Positions 11,216 to 23,045 are shown, numbered from the stretch's first letter. The stretch is DNA of 64,000 nucleotides from Cricetomys ansorgei (GCA_026225945.1 JAMJFZ010001807.1:62001-126000); one strand, 5' to 3'. Made by a program: numbers and translations. Notes: generated from the sequence alone by a model not told the origin.

Positions 11216-11859
11216 CTGTTTAAAAGATGCACGCTTGTAAATGCTTTCATATGCTTGAAATGCAGCTATAAAATACCAAAGATCTACACGTTAAACTAAC
11301 AGAAAAAGTAAAGAACTCTCACAAGACAGTTCAAAAACAATGGTAAGGAGCAAAGCTGAGGCGAGGCGAGCAGACTGGAGACTCTTCTACATTTGAAAGC
11401 CCCAGACCCTGGCTTCCTCACATGAAATTTGAAAGCAATTTGGACTGAGAGTGTTTTCGGTCTCTTATGAAGAGGGTCACACATTGTCAACTTCTTTTTT
11501 TTATAGTAAGAACGAAAAGAGACTGAGACACATACCTGCTACTTTTGCAAAAGAAATGTAGGAAGGACAATACATTTTTTACTGTAAGGAAACAATAAAG
11601 TCGTTTACCTACAAGGGGTGGAGAAAAACGGAAAAAAAAAACAAGGAAACTTCCTAAAGTATGGTTTTCTGTGTTGATTTTATTTTTTAATACATTTCTA
11701 CATATTTAAAAATTAAATCAACAAAACTGGGGGTGGTGTCTAAAATGATGCAAATAGAAACAGAACAGCCAACTAATACTATACATGACAAGCTAAACCT
11801 AGTATGAGGGTCAGAAGAAGGGTAATCTACATAGCTTTTGAATTGAATAATTTGAAACC

Positions 11860-12166
11860 ACATTCCTTTTACATGTGTTGGGGGAGCATATGTGGAGATC
11901 AGAGGACAACAACTGGGGAATTGATTCTACCATAAGGTCCCAAAGACTGAACTCAAGTCACAGACTTAGCAGCAAGTATGTCTTTACCCAGGGAGTCATC
12001 TTGCCACCCCCTATATTGAACTATGTTTCTTTTGAGACAGTGTCTAGTTTAGTCCAGGTTAGCCTCAAATTTGGTATGTAGCTAAGCCTTACCTTGAACT
12101 CCTAATCCTCCTGCTCCCACCTTCTAAATACTTGGCCTACAGATGTGTGTCACCATATCCTGTTCC
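11860..12166 (-). mobile_element. B4/RSINE-type element and B1-like SINE, reverse
   Basis: 11860-12012 has 'tgtggagatcagaggacaac' and 'gagtcatcttgccacccc', typical of reversed B4/RSINE1. 12025-12166 is an old reversed B1 ('ttttgagacagtgtctagtt', 'cttggcctacagatgtgtgt'). Confidence 0.65.
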
Positions 12167-12333
12167 TAGTTTAACCTATACTGTAGTCAATCCACACTCT
12201 AAACATAGAAGTAAAGTCAAATCTGGAAAAACTATGTAGATTTTGTTTCCTATGGGTGGGAGCAGGGGTGTAGAGTGAATTTGAAAAAAGGTTAGGCATT
12301 TGAAATTGATTCTTTGACAATTTTCCCCTTGAT

Positions 12334-12466
12334 TTTTGGAGACAGGGTTTCTTTGTTGTAACTCTGGCTGTCCTGGAACTCTCTGTAGACCAGGCTGGCC
12401 TCAGAGATTTGCCTGCCTCTGCCTCCTGAGGTCTGGGATTAAAGGCGTGAGCCACCACGGCCGGGC
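12334..12466 (-). mobile_element. B1 SINE, reverse
   Basis: 'ggagacagggtttctttgtt', 'gtaactctggctgtcctgga', 'ccaccacggccgggc'; shows the 'agttacaac' variant of the B1 3' half. Confidence 0.9.
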
Positions 12467-13301
12467 TTCTTTGACAATTTCCTACTTGTAAACAATGTAT
12501 CTTTATCACATCCAATCCACACACGCCCAACACACACACACTTGAAGCTGCTTTATGCATACAGTAGGACTGAGTAAACAACTAAATGTAATGATATCAG
12601 GAGACAGTTTTTACTATGGGGGAACATACGGGGTTTTATGTGTGTGATACTTGGAACTAAATTCAGAGCATTGTGTATGTCAGGCAAGGACTCTACCACT
12701 GGCCCCCTGCCCCACCATTAAAAAAGAAAAGACTAAAGAAAGGGAAAAGGGAGGTATTTCTACAACACTATACATAATTAGTTTCTAGTCCTGTTTGTTG
12801 AAAGTCCAAAAGCAGTTCCACAACACCTTGGTGTAACAGTGGGCACAGAGACTCAGACCTAGACCTCTAAAACTTCATCTCCATTAAATGGAACCTGGGG
12901 TTGTTGAAAAAGAAAAAAAGACTGATTCCTGAGATCAGGAAGGGAAGGTACAAAAATGAGGCAGGGAGTTGTTGCCCCAGAACAGAACCCACAACCACAC
13001 ATCTGAGAGATGTAATAACCAAATGTAAAGGAGCACCCATGGGCCAACACCAAGGGAATCTGAGAATGGGTAAAGACTAACACATGATAGTCCACTGAGT
13101 GACACAGCAACCCACAAACCCCCACTGATAATAAGAAAGAGAAAAGAGCTTCCTGAATACATTAGAATGAAATCACCGCTCTGTAACCATCATACCTACA
13201 CTAACTGCAAGGAAATATACAAACACAAAATAAGGAACATTCTACAAAACAAGATGAATCTTCCAAAAAAGTTAAAGTCATAACAAAGAAAAGCTGAGGA
13301 A

Positions 13302-13425
13302 CTTGGTGTGGTGGTACACACTTTTAATCTTAGCACTCGGGGAGCAGAGACAGGCAGATCTCTAGAGTTCCAGACCAGACCAGTTAGAGATACATAGTGA
13401 GATTCTCTTTAAAAAAAAGATAAGA
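13302..13425 (+). mobile_element. B1 SINE
   Basis: 'ggtgtggtggtacacacttt', 'cttagcactcggggagcag', A-rich tail. Confidence 0.75.
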
Positions 13426-13497
13426 AAGACAGACAGATTGAGGAACTATGTGTCAGGTTAAAGCTGACTAATCACTACTATTTAGAATCACAAACTT

Positions 13498-13715
13498 CAG
13501 AGCTGACAAAATGGCTCAGCAGGTAATGGCTCATACTCCCATGTCTGACAACCCTGGGATTCACAGGTGGAAGGAGAGAACCAACTGCCACAAGTTGTCC
13601 TCTGACCTCCACACTAGTGTCATGGCACAACACCCACCCCCACCCCATCCCTACCCCACCCCAACCACAACACCCATCCTCCTACCCCCCCCACCCCTGC
13701 CCCCAAGGAGTAAAT
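13498..13715 (+). mobile_element. B2/B4-type SINE with (CCCCA)n tail
   Basis: 'aaaatggctcagcaggtaat', 'tcctctgacctccacac', followed at 13625-13705 by a C-rich CCCCAC/CCTACC simple repeat. Confidence 0.7.
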
Positions 13716-14002
13716 AAGTTTTTTTTGGTTGGTTCCCTCAGAAAGTCTGTTTTTGAAATATGGTGCTATGAAATGAAGAACAGAATAGGAAAAAGTTAAG
13801 CAAAGTAGACCAGGAGTTCCCGAGAAGGCAAGTGCCTCTGTATCGGCAGCAAGCGGGAAGAGTCCACAAGATAATGGTAATGAGATGAGCATGGTCAGCA
13901 CTGGGCTAAAGACCCCGAGCGTCACCGGGCTCTGCTAGAACCCTGAAGGACACACGATCACTGTCAATCTATTATCTACTGTTTAGTCATCAGAATTCAG
14001 CT

Positions 14003-14195
14003 GAGGGGCTGAGAGATGGCTGTTCCTCCAGAGGACCCAGGTTCAATTCCCAGCACCCACACGGCCACTCACAACCACCCAGTCTCAGGGGATTTGATGC
14101 CTTCTTTTGGCCTCCGAGGGCACCAGGCATACATGTGATACACAGACAACATGCAGAAAACACCTATACACATAAAATAACGTTAAAAAAACAAA
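14003..14195 (+). mobile_element. B2 SINE
   Basis: 'gaggggctgagagatggctg', 'cagaggacccaggttcaatt', 'gatgccttcttttggcctcc'. Confidence 0.85.
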
Positions 14196-14599
14196 GCTGA
14201 AAATATATGAAAAGGTCTCAAAAGCGCCATCCTGACTACTGTAATTGTTAAGCCAATTACTAGGATTCTGTCTTTTGTTTCTGTTTTCAGCAAAAGATTA
14301 AATTGCCTTTATAAGACAAGTTTTAAAAACTTGAGGAATAAGGAAGAAAGATGATGTACCTCTTGTTGTCAGTATTCCTCATATACTAATTTTACATCAA
14401 AATTACATACTTAGCCTGTTCTAAATAAATAAACCTAATTTTAAACGACTTTATATATACACATAAAAATATCATGAGAAACATTATTTTGTCCAAATAA
14501 TACACAATAAAATACTAAAACACAAAATGTAATATAAAAAAATATCAGGAAAAATAAGCAGAGGAAACAAAATAAGGCAGCTTTAAAACAAAAGTGCCA

Positions 14600-14800
14600 G
14601 CAGGGAGGTGGGCAGGAGAGTCAGTGGTTAAGAGTTGTCCCCGCTCTGCAGAGGACCCAGCACCCTATGGTGGCTCACAGTGAACTCCGGCCCCGGGGGT
14701 GATGCCTTCTTCTGGCCTCCTCAAGACACCAGACACACACGTGGTCACACACATAACGTGGGCAAAACACTCACACACAAAGTCTTAAAAATAAAAGTCC
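14600..14800 (+). mobile_element. B2 SINE
   Basis: 'tcagtggttaagagttgtcc', 'gcagaggacccagcaccc', 'gatgccttcttctggcctcc', CA-rich end. Confidence 0.8.
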
Positions 14801-16005
14801 ACAGAAGTTTCTCATTAAGTTCCAATTAGGGTTGAAAAGGCCAATTACTATCAAGATGGAAACCTACAGGTTCAGTTGTTGCCACTGGCTTACATACACT
14901 CCTGTAACTGTAGCAAGGCAGTTTCAGGCACAAAAGCTAACAGACTTCCGGAAGGCAGTGAGCACTTCAACAACCGACAACGGATTCTTTCATACCCAAG
15001 ATACCGTATTTCATGCAATGATACTACAAGCAAATCTTGAGATTATAATCGCACAAAACATACTTTATTTCGAAGTAAGATAATAAATGTTTGTAAACTG
15101 GTCATAAATTGTCACATGGAGATTTTTGAGAGCATATATATGATTACCCTTTTCTAAAGGAGAAAAGCTAAGAAATTGAAAATTGTTCCTTCAAATACAA
15201 CCAAGTATCTTTCCCCTACCCTTGGATGTCAGCAAACTTTAACCCGACAAATGGGAAATTACCTGAAGTGGTTAACACTCAAGGGCAGAATTAAAGCACA
15301 CGTGTATCCATGGCTTCAGTTCACAAAGATTGCCCCACACCTTGACAGCCCAGGACAAATGCAGCACCAAGAAACAGCACAGAGTGAAAAGTAGAGCAAC
15401 AGAGAGAAGAGAAAAGAAAACTTCAGTCATGAGACAAGTTCATCAGAGGAAACACAGGAACTGACTGTGAGTTCTTAAGGGAGGCCCGGGATACCAGCAG
15501 CCAGACAACACACACATACACCTGCCCAGTGGGCTTCAATACAGTCACTTCTGACTTGAGACAAAGGTTGCCCTATGGCTACATACGTATAAGCAGCTTC
15601 TACAATCCACAGTCCTAAATGTAAACATCCTTTTCCAAAATGGCTCATTTTTGTCCCTTTTCAGGTATTCATAATTTCAAAGTTCTAAGTTAAATTTTCA
15701 ACTTAATGAAAAAAGGACTTATAAACTGTGTCAGTAATTTTCAAGTTCATTATGTCATAATCCCTAACAACTGTCTCAGATACTTTCAAAAATTTAGGAT
15801 GAACAAATGTAAGACATACCATGCTAGCAAACTGCATTGCACCCACAGTCAATTTCATACTACAGGAAGTAAGGACAAGTGCAGAAGTGTGACTTCCTCT
15901 CAATAATATATACTACTTTCAAAGTACTCCCCTTGTGGAAATTCAATAAATGCACTTTATTTTATGGTAGTAACTGAAAGGTTAGTAAGATGCAGCTTGT
16001 AGTAC

Positions 16006-16152
16006 CTGTGCTAGAGTGATTGTCAGTGGAATCAAGACTGACTAGGTCTCTGGCGAAGACCATGTGCTCCCCACTGTTGGCGTCATTAGAACTGTCCACA
16101 CTACCATGGCTCACTGTGTCCCCGTTGCTTCTACCTGCAGCATGCTGAGGAG
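16006..16152 (-). pseudogene. DENND4C-like cassette exon, still open
   Basis: The 147-bp exon has good sites (acceptor 'gtccttgtcttcag', donor CACAG|gtacta) and 49 codons without a stop: [49 protein letters not shown]. Incoming and outgoing phase are both 1, so it can be skipped without a frame change. It sits between the VVLESP exon and the SDQGYGSK exon. I do not recall this stretch in the main DENND4C form; it may be an alternatively spliced exon. Confidence 0.65.
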
Positions 16153-16391
16153 CTGAAGACAAGGACAATGTGTTCAACAACCATGTACTGACAGTTCTGA
16201 CTAAACATCAATGACCTCAGGTTAATTTATAATTACACAATGTGTAGAGTTCTGTGAAAAAAAATCATAAGGAAATCTATCTTTAGTTGTAAATTAAAAT
16301 ATCAAACAGAATTAAACCCTCTACTTCATATAATTAAAATTTCATTTCTATAAGCCTACAGTTAAAAATGTCTTTCCTTCACATGTGTTAC

Positions 16392-16536
16392 CTGGTACTG
16401 AGAAGACCTGTGGTTTTTGCCCAGTCTTTTAAAGTGGCTGCCTAAACTGGGCCAAACCATGTACCACATTCCATACTTTCGTCCATAAGAAAACACCACT
16501 GCGAGTACTGCTGGGCCATGGGCTTTCCAAAACCAC
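16392..16536 (-). pseudogene. DENND4C-like exon with TAA stop
   Basis: Acceptor 'aggtttcaccttt-ag'-like and donor CCAG|gtaaca flank 145 bp reading [20 protein letters not shown] then [15 protein letters not shown], a TAA, and KTGQKPQVFSVP. The stop lies where a lysine codon is expected (LKK in DENND4C), so AAA to TAA is the simple explanation. Length (145 bp) matches the expected exon exactly. Confidence 0.88.
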
Positions 16537-16572
16537 CTAAAGGTGAAAAAGAAGTTCAATAAAAAAGTTATT

Positions 16573-16665
16573 TAGGGCCAGGGAGATGCCTTGGTGGGTA
16601 AAAGAACTCTGTACATGCCTGGATACAGTTGTCTTCTGATCACCACAGAAATAAAATTAAAAAGA
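16573..16665 (+). mobile_element. Truncated B2/B4-type SINE
   Basis: 'ttagggccagggagatgcct' start, broken after about 90 bases into an A/T-rich tail. Confidence 0.5.
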
Positions 16666-16707
16666 TAATTAAAATAAAACAACTAAAAGACAAGCAAATA
16701 AACAAAC

Positions 16708-16928
16708 AGCGGGCAGTGGTGGCACATGCCTTTAATCCCAGCACTCGAGAGGCAGAGGCAGGCGGATCTCTGTGAGTTCAAGGCCAGCCTGGTCTACAGA
16801 GTGAGTTCCAGGACAGCCAGAGTTACAACAGAGAAACCCTGTCTCAAAAAAAAAAAAAAAACAACAAAAAAAAAAAACAAAACAAAAAAAACACAAAAAA
16901 AAAAAAAAAAAAAATAAAATAAAATAAA
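16708..16928 (+). mobile_element. Young full-length B1 SINE with long A-rich tail
   Basis: A nearly undamaged B1 ('agcgggcagtggtggcacat' to 'agagaaaccctgtctc') ends in about 75 bases of almost pure A with C interruptions. The 3' half reads 'cagccagagttacaacagag', the variant seen in several other copies here. Confidence 0.96.
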
Positions 16929-16949
16929 ACAAAGCAATTTAAGTTAAAA

Positions 16950-17215
16950 AAAAAAGACACATTAGCAAATATGTGGAGAGGAGAAAAGAGAACTTTACAC
17001 CATTGGTGGGAGTATAAATTAGTAAACGCATAGTGGAAAACAATATGAAAGTTCCTCAAAATCTAAAAATTCTGAATACATATCCCAGTAGCGACACTGG
17101 TATTTCATACACAGCTGCACCCTCAAATTCACTGAGGCACTACTCCCAACAGTCCAGAAATGGAAACAGCCAGGAACGGATAAAGCGGATGCCGCACACA
17201 CACACAACAAAACGC
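16950..17215 (+). mobile_element. L1 ORF2 3'-end fragment
   Basis: The order 'aatatgtggagaggag', 'accattggtgggagtataaa', 'tcctcaaaatctaaaaa', 'tcccaacagtccagaaatgg' follows the L1 ORF2 C-terminal region. It is diverged and has stops. Confidence 0.7.
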
Positions 17216-17731
17216 TAAGGTTAAAAGTAAAAATAAAAAAACAAAACCTTGTTACAATAACCTGGGGAACCCTGAGGACACTGGTAGGGGAAGAGGTGGG
17301 TCATGTGATCTTGCCTTTCATACAGAATCTTAGAGGTGAACTCAGAAGCAGTGATGCACACAGGGCAGGGCACGGGGTGGCACTCATGGGGTGGGGCATG
17401 GGGGTCCGGAAAGAGATGCTACTCTATGGTCAGACAGGAGAATAAATCTAAAAATCTAATTGTTCAACAAGGTGACTATAGTTAATAACAATGAATTTAT
17501 TTTGAAAATTGGTAAGAGTAGATTTTAAGTGTTCTCACCACAAAAATTAGTAAATGAGGTAACAGAATGTTAATTAGCTTGACACAACCATTTCAAAATA
17601 TATACATATTTCAAAATGGTACACATAATTTATAGAATTTCTGTAAATGAAGATGGGAGAATAGCCTCCTGAGGTTAATAAATAATATTTTTTTAAAAAA
17701 TATACTGCCTGCTAACATTAATCCAACTCAC

Positions 17732-17860
17732 CTTGTTATAATAGCCATAAGTAATAGCATTTGGTCTTATTCTAGCAGTTTTCATTTCGAATAAGACTCT
17801 CACTGCTAAAACAGGATGAACCCAAAGTCCGCAAAGCTGCATTCCTACTCCATAGCACAC
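17732..17860 (-). pseudogene. DENND4C-like PPR-segment exon
   Basis: A 129-bp exon in frame with no stop, acceptor 'cctcttgtcag' and donor AACAAG|gtgagt. It reads [20 protein letters not shown] then [20 protein letters not shown] and YNK, the PPR-like motif of DENND4 proteins. Length is exactly that expected. Several substitutions (CYGVG, LWVHP) fall in an otherwise conserved stretch, in keeping with loss of constraint. Confidence 0.92.
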
Positions 17861-17939
17861 CTGACAAGAGGAACAACAAAGCATTAGTCCATCATAGCAC
17901 AGGAGCCTGTGACTCACAGAACTGTAAAAGACTCTACTC

Positions 17940-18120
17940 AACCAGGTGGTTATGTGGGAGGCAGAGGCAGGAGCATCCGGAGTTCAAGGCCATTCTCCCA
18001 TAAAGGTGACTTCCAGGCTAGCACAGATTACAAAATACCCTTGTCTCAGAAAATAAATAAATGAATGAATGAATGAATGAATGAATAAGTAAGTAAGTAA
18101 ATAAACAAACAAACAGGCAG
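17940..18120 (+). mobile_element. B1-like SINE with (TGAA)n tail
   Basis: 'tgggaggcagaggcaggagc', 'acccttgtctcagaaaataa', then ATGA/AAGT tetranucleotide repeats at 18050-18115. Confidence 0.7.
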
Positions 18121-18394
18121 AATGCAACATCAGCAAACCCTACTCAGCCTAGTAGATAATAATCAGCAGTATTCCCTCTGTCATGCACATGTCTCATCTG
18201 TTTGAGAGAACAAATCTATTATTAAAAAATGACTACTATTCTCCATAATGTGAAAAATAATTCATTTCTAAAATCAAATATGGTTAAAATACCTTTTGCC
18301 CCAATCAGCATGCTCTACATTCTGCGCTAAAGGAACAGTCCCTTCAGGATGCCTATTTAATAGGATCTGTAAACTTAAGTAGGAATGACAGAGG

Positions 18395-18460
18395 GAGGAA
18401 CTTGAGTAACAGAGCTCTCGGCCAACTTGTGTAAGACCCTAGGTTCAGTACGCACACACT

Positions 18461-18512
<52 letters not shown>
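18395..18512 (+). mobile_element. ID SINE fragment plus (CA)n
   Basis: 'gtaagaccctaggttcagta' is an ID B-box region; a CGCGCGCA start then about 24 CA units follow at 18457-18512. Confidence 0.6.
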
Positions 18513-18604
18513 AAAGGAAAGAAGGCAGGGAGAAAATTAAATAGCAATTTAAAAAAAAATTTTAAACTCTAATCTGGTTTGAGTGTCATTTGTAACTATT
18601 ATAA

Positions 18605-18778
18605 CACCAAAGGCGTAGTGTCTCACACCTTTAATCCCAGACGCTGGAGGCAGGGACAGTGGCAGGCAGGTCTCTTAGTTCAAGACTAGCTTGGTCTGCA
18701 TAATGAGATCCAGGCCAACCAGAAACACTATCTTTAATAATGATAACAATAATAATGATGACCATGATGATGAAAAAA
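18605..18778 (+). mobile_element. B1 SINE with ATAATG-type tail
   Basis: 'tctcacacctttaatcccag', 'tagttcaagactagcttggt', then an ATAATGATG tail. Confidence 0.75.
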
Positions 18779-19105
18779 ATTCCAAAGCGGAGAGAAGTGG
18801 AGAGAAAAGCTAAGTGCCTCAGTTTCCCCAAGTCCCAGCTGGATGATAAAAACACCTCTTAAGGTGGATCTGAGGCTTGAAAGAGAATGCACAATGATGT
18901 TTCATTTACTGAATGCTGGCTGAAAACAAGAAAACTGTCTACCAACTGACTTAACCCTAAGTCAGCCTTATGAAGCAGTCCTATCATTACCTATAGCAGT
19001 AGTTTTCAAGGGGCAATGACTATCATAACCTATGAAGGGAAAGAGGATATTACTGGCCTCTAGTGGATAGGAGCCAGCAATGCTGCTAAATATCCTACTA
19101 AGTGC

Positions 19106-19115
19106 AAGACAGACA

Positions 19116-19146
<31 letters not shown>
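19106..19146. repeat. (CA)n microsatellite
   Basis: CAGACAGACA passing into about 17 CA units. Confidence 0.95.
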
Positions 19147-19148
<2 letters not shown>

Positions 19149-19374
19149 TTGTGTATCAACAGTGCCAACGTTGAAAAATGAGAAGTTACCTTCTGAAAGA
19201 CAGTTTATATGATTTACCTACTTAGAACAACACACCAAGAACCACTTACAAGTCTTTTACTTCTGTTCCTTAACAAAGTTATATTAAGAACAAGTGAAAT
19301 CACTGTTCAATTCTGTGTAAACAAATAATGTGACCTAAGTAAGGATATCCGTGCTTCACTCCAAAGTGAGTTGT

Positions 19375-20025
19375 TTTTTTGTTTTTGAGACAGCATATTA
19401 CAAAGTAACGCAGGCTGGTCTTAAAAATGTGATCTTCCCGCCTCAGCCTCACAGGTACTGAGATACGTGCACCACCACTCCCAGGCAAGGCAGTAATTTT
19501 GTTGTTGTTTTGGACTTTTATAATTAATTTTTTTTCTTAAGCAGAGTTTCACTATGTAGCTTTGGCACCACCATCACCCAGCAACAGTAACCTTTAATAA
19601 ATATTTTGAACAAACACTTGCACCATGAAAAAGAATGATAGTTTTACTATAACTGCTTCATGAAAATGATTGAACGAGCTTTAAAAGTACGAAGAACTGA
19701 ACTAACTTTCCTACCTTCTTTTTGTTGTTGTTATTTATTTATTTAGGTTTTTTTTTCAAGAAAGGGTTTCTCTGTTGTAACTCTGGCTGTCCTGGAACTG
19801 ACTCTGTAGACCAGGCTGGCCTAGATCGAACTCACAGCGATTCTCCTGCCTCTGCCTCCCAAGTGCTGGGATTAAAGTCGTTCACCACCATCACCGGCTT
19901 TTTTTTTTTAAAGACAGGGTGTTGCTCTGTAGCCCAGGGTATGCTAGCCTGAAATTTAAGGCAATCTCCTGCCTCGGTCTCCAAAAGTGCTAGGATTATA
20001 ATCACGAGTCACCGTGACTCGTAAG
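19375..20025 (-). mobile_element. Three B1-type SINEs, reverse
   Basis: 19375-19490 is an old reversed B1; 19738-19900 is a well-kept copy ('gtttctctgttgtaactctg', 'gtagaccaggctggccta'); 19903-20025 is another old copy ('acagggtgttgctctgtagc'). Confidence 0.75.
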
Positions 20026-20065
20026 ACCCAAACGCTTAAAATTACAAAACAACATGCATCAGCAT

Positions 20066-20142
20066 GGGCTAGAGATATAACTCACCTGCCAAGCACAAGC
20101 AAGGGCCTGATTCATCCACTGCACTGTGGAAAAAAAAAAGAT
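20066..20142 (+). mobile_element. ID SINE
   Basis: 'tgggctagagatataactca', 'gccaagcacaagcaagggcc', A tail. Confidence 0.65.
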
Positions 20143-20169
20143 AACAGTATCTCAGTGCCTTGTACTTGC

Positions 20170-20375
20170 CTCATCTAGTGGATCCACGTCTGTCTTTCTC
20201 ATCTGAATAAGTACATCATATGCCTGCTGGAGCGCTCTGACCTTAGGTGAGAAACTCTAACATAGGCTGTGAGACAGATAAACCACACACTGTAACAATG
20301 ACTGAACAGACACTTGGCCCATTGTGGTGGATTAGTATAACATCTCTTTGCCAACTTATGAGCTGTTTTTATCTC
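20170..20375 (-). pseudogene. DENND4C-like exon with 1-bp deletion and GC donor
   Basis: 206 bp where 207 are expected. It reads [43 protein letters not shown], then shifts frame at CACCTAAGG (expected CAC CC(N) AAG). In the shifted frame it reads [20 protein letters not shown] and PLDE. The donor is GATGAG|GCAAGT, a GC rather than GT. GC-AG introns exist, so the donor alone would not disable the exon; the frameshift would. Confidence 0.9.
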
Positions 20376-20904
20376 CTATAAAGAGAATAAATAAAATATC
20401 ATTGTAGTCATTAAAATCCATGTGAATGAAGAAGAGAAAAAGAAAAGGTAAGCTTTGTAAACTTAGACTTTAAAAATTAAGCATTTTATAGTCTTACCTG
20501 TGTGCCACATGGTTCCATGAACTTTGATTTCTAGCCCAGCTTCTTAAACTGTGGAGCATAACCCCAAATGGAGTTGTGTAAGTGAATGTGAGAGCCACGA
20601 AGACTACAGCAATGGTAAAAAGTCTGAGTACACAGTGGCCAAAGGTAACTCAAAGTCAGACATGTAAAGATTCCAAGGTGTTTCTGAGTGCTCACTCTGC
20701 TCCATCACGTCTGCATTGAACACGTATCGCCACATCACAAACGCCGACAGACACTGCCTGAAATGCCCATACTCTTATTCAGTACAACCGAATGTCCGGA
20801 ATCCAGTGTTTTCACAACACGTGTAGTTCCTTGCTCTTCATAATGGCCTAATTGTAGAAAAAACTATTTCCCTATCACTACCCCTCAGTATGTAATATCA
20901 AGGA

Positions 20905-21215
20905 AGGGTTTGGTACACCAGCTCGTGTTTGTATGCCTGCATGTGGAATGAGGCTGAGGCCACTAACCCTCAGGTGTCAGTCCTCATGTATTAGTCACCC
21001 TGCTTTTTCGTTTGTTTTGTTTCTTTGGTAGGCTCTCCCACTGACGTGGGCCTCTCTGATTAGACAAGACTGGATACCCACAAGCCCTGGGGACCCTCTT
21101 GTCTCTGTGATGACAGTGAGCACTACCTCATCTGGTTCTTGCATGTGGACTCTGAGGCCAGAACTCAGGTCCTCATGCTTGTGCACTGAGCACTGACTGA
21201 CTGAGTTACATGGTG
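20905..21215 (-). mobile_element. B4/RSINE1-type SINE, reverse
   Basis: 'caggtgtcagtcctcatg', 'ttgcatgtggactctgaggc', 'ctcaggtcctcatgcttgtg', 'ctgagcactgactgactgag'. Confidence 0.6.
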
Positions 21216-21794
21216 CTTTGGTTTTGGACTGTATTACATTAGAATGCTGTCTTGTATGGGCTGCTCACTTGAGTTTTATTTTTAAAAAGTCATTCAACGA
21301 TTAGGACAGAATTTCCAATAACTTCTAGGCTGGTCCTAAACATACTTTTGTTATTTTGTACTACTATACGTTTATGCAAAGTGGCACTGTCAGCACTAAA
21401 GTATAAAAGTATAAAGTACCGATCAACTCTGAAAAACATTGAATATGCTATATATCCTGCAATATCAAAGATTCAGTCAAGGTTTAATTCTTCATGTAAA
21501 AACAAGATCATCTCATTAGTATGCAAATTCGTTCTGATTGTTGATGTCAAGTAATTACATACTACACACATAAATATAACACACACACACACACACAAGA
21601 ATTACTTTAGAATATTTTTTTATGATACTTAGGATCATGTAACAATTTCTTAGGTGAAAAGCAGTCATAAGTGAAAATAGTTTAAGAAACCTTGGTTTAC
21701 AGTGATATTTTACACTATTCTGCAACTATCTGTTGGCAACTGTTGGATTCTAAAGGACTAGACATTCCTTAAGAGCAAACGCTATCCATCTTTA

Positions 21795-21905
21795 ACGTCT
21801 GATCTTCCTGCCTCTACCTCCCAAATGCTGGGATTATAGGCATGCACCTTGGTGCCTGGCTCTCTTAATTATTTTTTAGCACACATGCGAGAGAGAGAGA
21901 GAGCA

Positions 21906-21957
<52 letters not shown>

Positions 21958-22115
21958 TGTGTGTGTAAAATGGGTGCATGCATGGCCCATGGCTCACGTG
22001 CAGGGGTCAGAGAACGGCCTATGGAACCATTCGTTCCTTCCACCTTTAGATGGGCTCTGGGGGTGATCTCAGGTCACCAGGCTTGCACAGCAGAGCCTTC
22101 CTTTCACCAGCCCTC
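21795..22115 (-). mobile_element. B1 piece and RSINE1/B4 with (GA)n, reverse
   Basis: A reversed B1 5' part (21795-21872) joins a reversed RSINE1-like element. A (GA)n/(GT)n run lies at 21890-21966. Confidence 0.65.
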
Positions 22116-22539
22116 CTCTAGTCTTTAGAAGCAATATTTTTCTCATTCTTCTCTCTACCAACAATAAAGATGCCCTAGGTTATCCCTGCCAAGATTTGCA
22201 CCTAATTCTCCCTCCTGAATTTATTATCTATATTGATTCTCTTACTGAGTAGGTCTTTAAAAAATAACTGGTCCAAAGCTAGACATTGTGGTTTAAAAAC
22301 GTAACCCTAGTACTCAGAAGGCCAAGGCAGAAGAATTGCCAGCATTTCAGTTCATGCTGAAGAACAGTGTATAAAAGAAGCGATGCTAATGCAGCTCAGC
22401 ATAGTTCATTCTTTTATCCCTAATTCAGATCTCCAGTAAGGTAAAATGTCTAGGCTGTCCTGTGTTAACTCTCTGATGTAGTACTGGCTACACTGTATGT
22501 AAGACACAAAGGAAACACAAACCAAAGCTACAGTGTCAC

Positions 22540-22925
22540 AAATATGAGGTATCACTTCATATTCACCAGGTGGTGAATTTTAAAATTTTTAAAAAAATTT
22601 TAAAAAGTAATTTTTAAAAAGCAAATCACAAGAACTGAGAAGGCTATTGTAAAATCAGAATCCTTGAACAATGTTATTGGAAATGTAAAATGGCACAGTC
22701 ATTCTGGAAAAAAAGCTTAATATTTCCTCAAAAGATTAAATAGAGAATTACTACACAATAAATACAGCAGCTCTTCCTAGATATGAAACATAAAATCCAC
22801 TTGGCAACCACACACAAAACAGCAACGTCAACCGCTATGGGCATGCAATGGAGGATCATCAGTCAAAATGAAGCACTATGCGTGCTGGAGGATGGACAGA
22901 CCTTGGAAAGGTTATACAATGTCAG
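22540..22925 (+). mobile_element. Ancient L1 (L1M-type) ORF2 fragment
   Basis: 'tatgaggtatcacttcatat', 'aaatggcacagtcattctgg', 'attactacacaataaataca' follow the L1 ORF2 C-terminal order. It continues on the other side of the URR1-like element at 23046. Confidence 0.65.
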
Positions 22926-22926
22926 T

Positions 22927-23045
22927 GCTTCTCAGCTGTTCTGATCGTGCGACCCTTTAACTGTTGACTCGTGTTGTGGTGACCCCCAACCATAGAATTA
23001 TGTTTGCTACTGTTATGAATCATAATATAAATATCCGATATACAG
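22927..23045. mobile_element. URR1-like hAT miniature element
   Basis: 'cagtgcttctcagctgttct', 'gcgaccctttaactgtt', 'ttgtggtgacccccaaccat', 'tgttatgaatcataatataa', 'atatccgatatacag' is the layout of the rodent URR1 family. It splits the L1M fragment. Confidence 0.75.
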
